Part shown: positions 1 to 10,465 of the stretch, in pieces
Position numbering within the stretch: position 1 is the stretch's first letter
How the letters are laid out: the number at the start of each line of letters is the position of its first letter
Source: Erythroxylum novogranatense
Taxonomy: Eukaryota; Streptophyta; Magnoliopsida; Malpighiales; Erythroxylaceae
Assembly (NCBI GenBank): GCA_029891385.1
Contig: CM057228.1
Span: forward strand, 67,617,523 to 67,681,522
DNA length: 64,000 nt
Reading direction: 5' to 3'
The notes under the pieces: model-generated
What the model saw: only the letters and a program-made list of their open reading frames with translations
Told to the model about the DNA's origin: nothing
Database searches by the model: none
Position numbers and translations under genes: made by a program

Positions 1-2780
1 CAATATGAAATTAAGACAATAAGGAACAATATTCTAGAAGGAAGTTTTGACAAATTCCTTCAAATTGGTAGTGCAAATCATATCCGAAAGTAAGCATGAA
101 AGAATTAAGACTTTAGGCTTTGAATGGAAGGGCAAAATGGTCTTTTGTCTATCATTTAATGAATATATAAGGTGGCTGTTGTTTTTGCTAAGGAAGCCAC
201 GACACTTGAGCAAATAAGAAGGAAAAGAAGATAAATAAAAGAAGAGAAGAGAGGAGAAGTTTCGGCTATGGAAAAGAAGAGAGAGAAGTGAGGGTTTTTG
301 ATTTTTCCAAGCTTCCTAGAAGGGCTTGAGAGATGATTCAAGAAGGAAAAGGGTGGAGAATGAAGAGTGCTCCATCATGAATCAAGAAATCCGAAAATTT
401 GAGGAGAAATAAGATAAGAGGAAATTTCGAGCTTTGAGATTTTCTTGAATTTTTGGTTGTTTTAGCATGATAATGATATGGGTTTGTAGCTTATGAAGTC
501 AATTTGAGAGATTGCTAAGTATGTTGGATCAATTTTAAATAATTGCGAATTGGGGTTTATGCCCAATTTTGAAATTAGGAGGTTTTGAAAATTGATGATT
601 TAGATAGTTTGATTTTATATGAAATTGGTGTTTTCTAAGTACAATTTGAGTAATTAAGTGATTTATGATATTAAATTTGGGTGAATTGGTTTAGGTCAAT
701 TTTGAGAATTGGAGATTTTAGAAATTCTTGCTTTAGAAAGCTTGAAAATATGATGATTATGAGTTTCCTATAGTTAATTTTGCGACTTATGCAAATTATG
801 ATGTTAAATTGTGGTAATATTGCTTTAGGGAATTTTAAATTGGAAGGAAGAAAGAAGAAATGGTCAAATTGGAGCTTGGAACAAGTTTCTGGCATTAATT
901 TGTGGTGGGTAGCATATTTATATTTTGATTTGTAAGCTATATACGAATTTTCAAAAATTAAAGAAAGCAAAAATTGGGTTTTTGATAAATTATCGTTTTT
1001 GTAAATGTTTGAAAAAAAATGTTGATTAATGTTTGAAATTTTGATTTCTGAATGATTTCTAAAAAATTATTACAAGCTTAAATTCATTGTTTCAAATGAT
1101 TTGATAAATCGATAGAAATTTATGAAAATTCATTTGTTATGAATGCATTGATACATTATGCAAAGTTTGAAATCATTGATTGACTGACTTAATTGATTGA
1201 ATTGTATGCGATTGATTGAATTAATTGAATTGTATGAATTATGTGAAATTGTGAGTGTGAATGTGTCTAATATGACATGCATGAAAATCAAGTTTCGAAA
1301 TATGCCTTCGGGCATTCCGTTTTCAAGTGTGAATTATGTGATAAGTGGGTTTGGTTAGGTCCCTTTCGTGAGTCAATGCACTATTTATATTTGTTTAAAG
1401 CCTTCTCCCGGCTGCCCGTTAGAGGCACTGAAGTTCTGATTTTGGACTCCCCTCACGGCTACACTGGACCTCAATGCGGAAAAGTGTAGTACGTTCTGTT
1501 CACGTCTGCACAGGATTGCTATGCGGGAATGTGCAGTACGTTTCGTTTTGGACTGACCCAAACCGTTTGTGATTTGTGCTTTTATGTGATTGCATTCATG
1601 TTTATGAAAAAAAAATGGAATTTACTATGAAAAGTTTGAAAAAAATAAAAATAAAAATATTTGAGGAAAATGTTTGAAAAGTTGAAATGTTTGAAAAGTT
1701 GCAAAGTTTGAATAATAAGCCTTATGGCAAAAGTTTATGAAAAATGATTTCTGCTTATTTTTCAATTTATAAATGTGTTATCCACTGAGCCGTCGAGCTC
1801 ACCCCCCTTTCATCCCCATCTCCAGGTTTCGAGCAGGAGATTGGATGAAAGAAATTCACGTCGTCTGTTCGTTTTGTTCTATTTGTAAATTGTGTATTTG
1901 AGATTTTGGACAAGTTTTGTAAATGGCTTGAATTGCCATTAAGGTTTTGTAAGTAAGTGATTATGATGTATATCGAGCATATATTTCAGAATGTATGAGA
2001 ATTACAAATTGGTGTATATATTTGAGTATGGTGAATGTGATTTTGAGAATTGTGTAATTCATAAATGATTAGGTTTGTGTTTTGATTGTGTTAAGCTTTT
2101 GTATATTGCTTATGAATGGGAATTGAATATAAGCATGATTTGAAATACTGCTTTGTATTTGAGTTGGGATTCCGGACGGGGTGTCCGATGATACTGATTT
2201 TTGTGTGAGAATTATATAAGTGTTTTTAAACCCTTGCAAGTTTTGGGTTTTATGAAAAGCAGTCGTTATGCTGCCGAAATTTTATTAGATAATAAGTTTG
2301 AATAAATAATAAAAATAAGATTAAGATGTTTGAGGATGGTCTATGGGTTTTGTATGATTGTATAAGTATTGAAGGATGATTTTGCAAAGATGGGAAAAAT
2401 CGTTTGTTTAGTTTGTGATGGAATAAAATGAATATCAATGAAAAAGAAGAAAAAAAATACCGGACTTTTGGATAATATAGGTTTCCAGCGCGATAAGTTT
2501 TCTATACTTTGTGGTTCCAATGGATGTCAGAATTTGTTTCAGTTAGATGGATCCATTCGTTTATCTGCTTTGATTCGCTTCGCTTTTGTTTTTGTCTCAG
2601 TCTTTCGATTCCGTATTCGTTTGTTTCGATACTTTCGCCTTTCACTTTTCGTCTCCGCTTTCCGCTCCGCTTCGTAATCCGATTTGTTCTTCGCTCCGCT
2701 TTTGTTCGTTCCGCCTCTTTGTTTTCGTTTTTATTTCCGCTTTTTTGGTTGGGATCCGGTCTCCAGATCGGGTCCCAACA
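1..2780 (+). repeat. LTR A1, 3' part only (cut by window edge)
   Basis: Matches the last 2.8 kb of LTRs A2 and A3, and ends in GGGTCCCAACA directly before the primer-binding site. It contains a TATA-like box at 164-170 followed by a purine-rich leader, as expected for a U3/R junction. A GC-richer block lies at about 1380-1560, and a pyrimidine-rich TTCG/CGCTT degenerate repeat lies at about 2560-2745 near the U5 end. Small open frames here (for example 1277-1489 plus strand) recur only because the LTR recurs. Confidence 0.87.
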
Positions 2781-2784
2781 TAGA

Positions 2785-2796
2785 TGGTATCAGAGC
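2785..2796 (+). promoter_or_regulatory. Primer-binding site (tRNA-iMet type), copy 1
   Basis: TGGTATCAGAGC lies 4 nt after the CA end of LTR A1. It is complementary to the 3' end of initiator methionine tRNA, the usual minus-strand primer of plant LTR retrotransposons. Confidence 0.9.
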
Positions 2797-3373
2797 CCAG
2801 TATTAGGATCATACTTGGACGTATATGTTTGTTAAGAGTTTTTGAATCGATTTGAGGAAGTTTAGTGAGAATGTGAATATGATGTGATGGCACCAAAATG
2901 ATTGTTTGATCTGGGTGTTAAGCATATGATTGGTTATAAACATGTGCTTGTGGAACTTAAGATTTGAATTTCATGATGAATTGGGAGAAATTGCTATAGA
3001 CTATACGTCTGTAAGATGAAAGAATGACTATTTGGAAGATGACATAATGATAAAGATTAAATGATGATTGAACCCTATTAGGGTTCCTTAAGAAATGGAC
3101 CATTGACTTGTGTCCATATGTGAAGGAACAATGAGTTATGAATATAGTGATTTGATATGATATGAGTGGTATGAGATACAATAAGTGAAATATTGTGACA
3201 AGATTGAGATACATATATGATGAGGAAATTAGATAAGAAAAAGTGATTGAAAATGATTTTGGAAAGAAATTAGTAAGAAAGTGTTTGATGATCTTCATTT
3301 AGAAAAAAAAAATATGTAAGGATGAGTTACTTGGTGTTTCATCAAGTATGAATTTCGATGACGAAATTCTTTT

Positions 3374-3387
3374 AAGAGGGGGAGAAA
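3374..3387 (+). promoter_or_regulatory. Polypurine tract, copy 1
   Basis: AAGAGGGGGAGAAA directly precedes LTR A2. It is the expected plus-strand primer site and fixes the LTR start. The LTR here begins TATTGG rather than TGTTGG, a point change from the start of A3. Confidence 0.85.
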
Positions 3388-6300
3388 TATTGGACCACGA
3401 TTTTTGAATGAAATTTAGAAATATTAAGTGAAAGTAAATAAGTGGTGTTAGATATGTATTGTGAAATAAAAGTATTTATGCTTTGAGGAAACTCATGATA
3501 AAGGAATTATTGGGTTTTGATAATTTTGATTATTGTAGAGATTTGTATAGTTTATGAAAGTTCAAGTGGATGAGTTGATTAAAATGAAGTTAAATAGCAA
3601 GAATTAAAAAGAAAAGGTGTGAAAATTTGAAGAATTTAGAAAGTTTGACTTTTGGGGATGAATAGTGATAGAAAGTTTGACTAGAGAGTTGACTTTTGTT
3701 TGAAGCGAAATTTGAGAAAATTGTTTTCTGGAAACTTGTAGCTTATGTTAAGAGCTTTCTGTTGTCATAAAGTTTGCAATTTTTTGATATCGGGAGTGAA
3801 AGTTATGGTCGGTCAAAGTTTGAATGTGACATAGGTTGACCCATTTATATGGCTGAATTTTTTACCGAGAAATTGTCCTAGTTAGAGGTTGATTTAGCCT
3901 TTAAGTTCTTCATGAAAGTTGGAGATTTTGATTTGATCTTTATTTTGAGATAAAGTATAGAATTTTTCGATCAAGGAATAATAAGTTACGATTTTTACAA
4001 GTTTCTATTATGATTTTAGCATTATTGTTAGAGGACAAAAGTTTTGATTAGAAAATTGACTTCTTTAGAGGTCAAATTGATTTTTATGTCCTTCATGAAA
4101 TTTGTAGGTGACTTTCTGATCTTCGCAGTGATATAAAATAAGAGGTGTTCAGAATTTGGAGTTGAAAGATATAAATTTTCAAAGTTAAATATTGTTTCGG
4201 TTTACATTAAATTGGGGCAGTACATTTGATTGAATTTTTGATCTCTTTAGAGACAAAATCTATTTTTGAGTTCTACATGGAAGTTGTAGAGCTTCCTTCA
4301 AGCTTTCTATAGAGACCAAATTTGTCAAATTTGGAATTCGAAATCAAGAGCTACGATTTTTGAAAAATTTGAATATATATATGTAATTATGTATATATAT
4401 ATATATTTTAAAAAAGGAATTTTAGAAGCACTCTCGTGAGGGCGACATATCACCCTCGCGAGGAGGGCCTTTTATGAAAAAAAATTATTATTAATTTTTA
4501 TTTTTATTTATTTATTATTTAATTATTATTTCCATTTTATAAGGACTATGACCCTCTTCAGATCTTTTGCTTATAACTTTTCCGTTCGACATCCGATTGA
4601 CTTGGTTTTTGAAGCGTTAGATTCCTAAGACAGTGAATTACATTTTTATGGGAAATTTGTGAATTTTTTAGATTAAATTAAGGATGATTAATTTAATCAA
4701 AGTGAGTGGACTAATTTTTTGAACATAGTTCAGTATTTTGAGAAATTCGAGATCTGTAGTGATCCGATTGAAGTGATTATTGAGGCTAAATAAAATTAAG
4801 ACATGGGGCTACAAGTCATATGAAGAAAGTGAATTTCAATTTAGTCCCTAAGACTTTCCATTTCTGAATGGAAGTTCGGATTCGTGTGTAGCTTGAATTA
4901 GGAACATCTAAAAGTATTTTGAGCATAACTTTTGCTATGGTAATCGAAATGATGTGGTTCTTGTTTTGGATTAAACTAGAGACAAAAGGCTACAATTATT
5001 ATGAAGACATCGAGTTTCATATTTGTGATTAAGAATGTCAATGTCTGGATGGAAATAACGTGCTGGAAAATGATTTACCATAAGACATATCTGAAATGTT
5101 TTGGGCATAACTTTTGATGTAGTGCTCCAAATTGGATGATTTTTGTGTCAATATGAAATTAAGACAATAAGGAACAATTTTCTAAAAGGAAGTTTTGGCA
5201 AATTCCTTCAAATTGGTAGTGCGAATCATATCCGAAAGTAAGCATGAAAAAATTAAGACTTTAGGCTTTGAATGGAAGGGCAAAATGGTCTTCTGTCTAT
5301 CATTTAATGAATATATAAGGTGGCTGTCGTTTTTGCTAAGGGAGCCACGACACTTGAGCAAATAAGAAGGAAAAGAAGAGAAATAAAAGAACAAAAGAGA
5401 GGAGAAGGTTCGGCTATGGAGAAGAAGAGAGAGAAGTGAGGGTTTTTTGATTTTTCCAAGCTTCCAAGAAGGGCTTGAGAGATGATTCAAGAAGGAAAAG
5501 GGTGGAGAATGAAGAGAGCTCCATCATGAATCAAGAAATCCGAAAATTTGAGGAGAAATGAGGTAAGAGGAAATTTCGAGCTTTGAGATTTTCTTGAGTT
5601 TTTGGTTGTTTTAGCATGATAATGATATGTGTTTGTAGCTTATGAAGTCAATTTGAGAGATTGCTAAGTATGTTGGATCAATTTTAAATAATTGCGAATT
5701 GGGATTCATGCCCAATTTTGAAATTTGGGGGTTTTGAAAATTGATGATTTAGATAGTTTGATTTTATATGGAATTGGTGTTTTCTAAGTCCAATTTGAGT
5801 AATTAAGTGATTTATGATATTGAATTTGGGTGAATTGGTTTAGGTCAATTTTGAGAATTGGAGATTTTAGAAATTCTTGCTTTAGAAAGCTTGGAAATAT
5901 GATGATTATGAGTTTCCTATAGTTAATTTTGCGACTTATGCAAATTATGATGTTAAATTGTGGTGATATTGCTTTAGGGAATTTTAAATTGGAAGGAAGA
6001 AAGAAGAAATGGTCAAATTGGAGCTTGGAACAAGTTTCTGACATTAATTTGAGGTGGGTAGCATATTTATATTTTGATTTGTAAGCTATATACGAATTTT
6101 CGAAAATTAACGAAAACAAAAATTGGGTTTTTGATAAATTATCGTTTTTGTAAATGTTTGAAAAAATGTTGATTAATGTTTGAAATTTTGATTTCTGAAT
6201 GATTTCTAAAAAATTATTACAAGCTTAAATTCATTGTTTCAAATGATTTGATAAATCGATAGAAATTTATGAAAATTCATTTGTTATGAATGCATTGATA

Positions 6301-7937
6301 CATTATGCAAAGTTTGAAATAATTGATTGACTGACTTAATTGATTGAATTGTATGCGATTGATTGAATTAATTGAATTGTATGAATTATGTGAAATTGTG
6401 AGTGTGAATGTGTCTAGTATGACATGCATGAAAATCAAGTTTCGAAATATGCCTTTGGGCATTCCGTTTTCAAGTGTGAATTATGTAATAAGTGGGTTTG
6501 GTTAGGTCCCTTTCGTGAGTCAGTGCACTGTCTCTATTTGTTTAAAGCCTTCTCCCGGCTGCCAGCTAGAGGCACTGGAGTTCCGATTTTGGACTCCCTT
6601 CACGGCTACACTGGACCGCAATGAGGGAAAGTGTAGTTTGTTCTGTTCACGGCTGCATAGGATCGCTCTGCGGGAATGTGCAGTACGTTCCATTTTTGAC
6701 CGACCCAAACCGTTGGATATGTTTTATGTGTTTGATTTGTGATTTTTGTGATTTGTGCTTTTATGTGATTGCATTCATGTTTATGAAAAAAATGGAATTT
6801 ACTTTTAAAAGTTTGAATAAAAATAAAAAGATTTGAGGAAAATGTTTGAAAAGTTGCAAAGTTTGAAAAATAAGCCTTATGGCAAAAGTTTATGAAAAAT
6901 GATTTCTGCTTATTTTTCAATTTATAAATGTGTTATCCATCGGTAGTCGAAGCTCACCCCTTTCATCCCCATCTCCAGGTTTCGAGCAGGAGATCGGATG
7001 AAAGAAATTCATGTCATCTGTTCATTTTGTTCTATTTGTAAATTGTGTATTTGAGATTTTGGACAAGTTTTGTAAATGGCTTGAATTGCCATTAAGGTTT
7101 TGTAAGTAAGTGATTATGATGTATATCGAGCATATTTCAGAATGTATGAGGATTACAAATTGGTGTATATATTTGAGTATGGTGAATGTGATTTTGAGAA
7201 TTGTGTAATTCATAAATGATTAGGTTGTGTTTTGATTGTGTTAAGCTTGTGTATATTGCTTATGAATGGGAATTGAATATAAGCATGATTTGAAATACTG
7301 CTTTGTATTTGAGTTGGGATTCCGGACGGGGTGTCCGATGATACTGATTTTTGTGTGAGAATTATAGAAGTGTTTTTAAACCCTTGCAGGTTTTGGGTTT
7401 TATGAAAAGCAGCCGTTATGCTGCCGAAATTTTATTACATAATAAGTTTGAATAAAGAATAAAAATAAGATTAAGATGTTTGAGGATGGTCTATAGGTTT
7501 TGTATGATTGTATAAGTATTGAAGGATGATTTTGCAAAGATGGGAAAAATCGTTTGTTTAGTTTGTGATGGAATAAAATGAATATCAAAGAAAAAGAAAG
7601 AAAGAAAAAAAATATACCGGACTTTTGGATAGTCTAGGTTTCCAGCGCGATAAGTTTTCTATAGTTTGTGGTTCCAACGGATGTCGGAATTTGTTTCAGT
7701 TCGATGGATCCGTTCTTTTATCTGCTTTGATTCGCTTCGCTTTCGTTTTTGTCTCAGTCTTTCGATTCCGTATTCGTTTGTTTCGATACTTTCGGCTTTC
7801 ACTTTTCGTGTCCACTTTTCGCTTCGCTTCGTAATCCGATTTGTTCTTCGCTTCGCTTTTGTTTGTTCCGCCTCTTTGTTTCCGTTTTTATTTCCGCTTT
7901 TCTGGTTGGGATCCGGTCTCCAGATCGGGTCCCAACA
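3388..7937 (+). repeat. LTR A2, complete (4550 bp)
   Basis: Runs from TATTGGACC after the purine tract to GGGTCCCAACA before the second primer-binding site. Collinear with A3, with scattered substitutions and small indels. TATA-like box at 5312-5318. The 5' dinucleotide is TA instead of TG, so this LTR has decayed at its terminus. A TA-dinucleotide tract lies at about 4373-4407, followed by a GC-rich imperfect hairpin near 4437-4465 that is perfect in A3. Confidence 0.88.
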
Positions 7938-7941
7938 TAGA

Positions 7942-7953
7942 TGGTATCAGAGC
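7942..7953 (+). promoter_or_regulatory. Primer-binding site (tRNA-iMet type), copy 2
   Basis: A second exact TGGTATCAGAGC, 4 nt after the CA end of LTR A2. Confidence 0.9.
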
Positions 7954-8528
7954 CCAGTATTAGGATCATACTTGGGCGTATATGTTTGTTTAGAGTTTTT
8001 GAATCGATTTGAGGAAGTTTAGTGAGAATGTGAATATGATGTGATGGCACTAAAATAATTGTTTGATCTGGGTGTTAAGCATATGATTGGTTATAAATAT
8101 GTGCTTGTGGAACTTAAGATTTGAATTTCATGATGAATTGGGAGAAATTACTATAGATTATACGTCTGTAAGATGAAAGAATGACTATTTGGAAGATGAC
8201 ATAATGATAAAGATTAAATGATAATTGAACCCTATTAGGGTTCCTTAAGAAATGGACCATTGACTTGTGTCCATATGTGAAGGAACAATGAGTTATGAAT
8301 ATAGTGATTTCATACGATATGAGTGGTATGAGATACAATAAGTGAAATATTGTGACAAGATTGAGATACATATATGATGAGGAAATTAGATAAAAAAAAG
8401 TGATTGAAAATGATTTTGGAAAGAAATTGGTAAGAAAGTGTTTGATGATCTTCGTTTAGAAAAAAAATATGTAAGGATGAGTTACTTGGTGTTTCATCAA
8501 GTATGAATTTCGATGACGAAATTCTTTT

Positions 8529-8542
8529 AAGAGGGGGAGAAA
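8529..8542 (+). promoter_or_regulatory. Polypurine tract, copy 2
   Basis: AAGAGGGGGAGAAA directly before the intact TGTTGGACCCC start of LTR A3. Confidence 0.85.
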
Positions 8543-9602
8543 TGTTGGACCCCGATTTTTGAATGAAATTTAGAAATATTAAGTGAAAGTAAATAAGTGG
8601 TGTTAGATATGTATTGTGAAATAAAAGTATTTATGCTTTGAGGAAACTCATGATAAAGGAATTATTGGGTTTTGATAATTTTGATTATTGTAGAGATTTG
8701 TATAGTTTATGAAAGTTCAAGTGGATGAGTTGATTGAAATGAAGTTAAATAGCAAGAATTAAAAAGAAAAAGTGTGAAAATTTGAAGAATTTAGAAAGTT
8801 TGACTTTTGGGGATGAATAGTGATAGAAAGTTTGACTAGAGAGTTGACTTTTGTTTGAAACAAAATTTGAGAAAATGATCTTCTAGAAACTTGTAGCTTA
8901 TGTTAAGAGCTTTCTGTCATCATAAAGTTTGTCATTTTTTGATATCGAGAGTGAAAGTTATGGTCATTCAAAGTTTGAATGTGACATAGGTTGACCCATT
9001 TATATGACTGAATCTTTGACCAAGAAATTGTCCTAATTAGAGGTTGATTTAGCCTTTAAGTTCTTCATGAAAGTTGAAGATTTTGATTTGATCTTTATTT
9101 TGATAAAAAGTATAGAATTTTTCGATCAAAGAATAATAAGTTACGATTTTTACAAGTTTCTGTTATGATTTTAGCATGATTATTAGAGGACAAAAGTTTT
9201 GATTAGAAAATTGACTTCTTTAGAGGTCAAATTGATTTTTATGTCCTTCATGAAAGTTGTAGTTGACTTTCTGATCTTCGCAGTGATATAAAATATGAGA
9301 TGTTCAGAATTTGGAGTTGAAAGATATAAATTTTCAAAGTTAAATATTGTTTCGATTTACATTAAATTCGGGCAGTGCATTTGATTGGATTTTTGATCTC
9401 TTTAGAGACAAAATCAATTTTTGAATTCTACATGAAAGTTGTAGAGCTTCCTTCAAGCTTTCTATAGAGACCAAATTTGTCAAATTTGGAATTCGAAATC
9501 AAGAGCTACGATTTTTGAAAATTTTGAATATATATATATGTAATTATGTATATAATTATATATATATATATATTAAAAAAAAGGAATTTTAGAAGCTCTC
9601 TT

Positions 9603-9626
9603 GCGAGGGCGACGTATCGCCCTCGC
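9603..9626 (+). repeat. GC-rich perfect 10-bp hairpin in LTR A3
   Basis: GCGAGGGCGA, loop CGTA, TCGCCCTCGC, set in AT-rich DNA just after a TA-dinucleotide tract (about 9527-9573). The A2 counterpart (about 4437-4460) has G-to-A and C-to-T changes that break two pairs, as expected from deamination of methylated cytosines. Confidence 0.65.
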
Positions 9627-10458
9627 GAGGAGGGCCTTTTATGAAAAAAAAATATAATTAATTTTTATTTTTATTTATTAATTATTTAATTATTATTCCC
9701 ATTTTATAAGGACTATGACCCTCTTCCGATCTTTTGCTTATAACTTTTCCGTTTGACATCTGATTGACTTGGTTTTCGAAGCTTTGGATTCCTAAGACAG
9801 TGAATTGCATTTTTATGGGAAATTTGTGAATTTTTGAGATTAAATTAAGGATGATTAATTTTATCAAAGTGAGTGGACTAATTTTCTGAACATAGTTCAA
9901 TATTTTAAGAAATTCGAGATCCGTGGTGATTCGATTGAAGTAATTATTGAGGTTAAATAAAATTAAGACATGTGGCTACAAGTCATATGAAGAAAGTGAA
10001 TTTCAATTTATCCCCTAAGACTTTCAATTTCTTAATGGAAGTTCGGATTCGTGTGCAGTCTTGAATTAGGAACATTTAAAAGTATTTTGAGCATAACTTT
10101 TGCTCTAGTAATCGAAATGATGTGGTTCTTATTTTGAATTAAACTAGAGACATAAGGCTACAATTATTTTGTGATTAAGAACATCAATTTCTGGATGGAA
10201 ATAACGTGCTGGAAAATGATTTACCATAAGACATATCTGAAATGTTTTGGGCATAACTTTTGATGTAGTGCTCCAAATTGAATGATTCTTGTGTCAATAT
10301 GAAATTAAGACAATAAGGAATAATTTTCTAGAAGGAAGTTTTGGCAAATTCCTTCAAATTGGGTAGTGCGAATCATATCCGAAAGTAAGCAAGAAAAAAT
10401 TAAGACTTTAAGCTTTGAATGGAAGGGCAAAATGGTCTTTTGTCTATCATTTATTGAA

Positions 10459-10465
10459 TATATAA
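10459..10465 (+). promoter_or_regulatory. Putative LTR promoter TATA box (same site at 164-170 and 5312-5318)
   Basis: TATATAA followed by AAGAAGGAAAAGAAGAG-type purine-rich sequence in all three LTRs. Position and context suit a U3/R boundary. No transcript evidence is available. Confidence 0.4.

Larger units (their letters stand above)
2781..3387 (+). other. Internal region 1 of family A, non-coding
   Basis: 607 bp between LTR A1 and LTR A2. It begins with the primer-binding site and ends with the polypurine tract. No open frame resembles gag or pol. The last 50 bp (AATTTCGATGACGAAATTC, then the purine tract) look like the tail of a chromovirus pol gene, so the region is probably what remains after almost all coding sequence was deleted. 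Confidence 0.82.
7938..8542 (+). other. Internal region 2 of family A, non-coding
   Basis: 605 bp, nearly the same as internal region 1. It starts with the primer-binding site at 7942-7953 and ends with the purine tract at 8529-8542. No coding potential seen. Confidence 0.82.

Noticed and set aside
1277..1489. A 70-codon frame with a CxxC pair, repeated at 6424-6624 and 11571-11783
   Set aside because: It recurs only because the LTR recurs, is changed in length in copy 2, and lies in LTR sequence without protein similarity.
2438..2896. Overlapping Phe/Ser/Arg-rich frames on both strands near the U5 end
   Set aside because: They come from a pyrimidine-rich degenerate TTCG repeat that is open in several frames at once.
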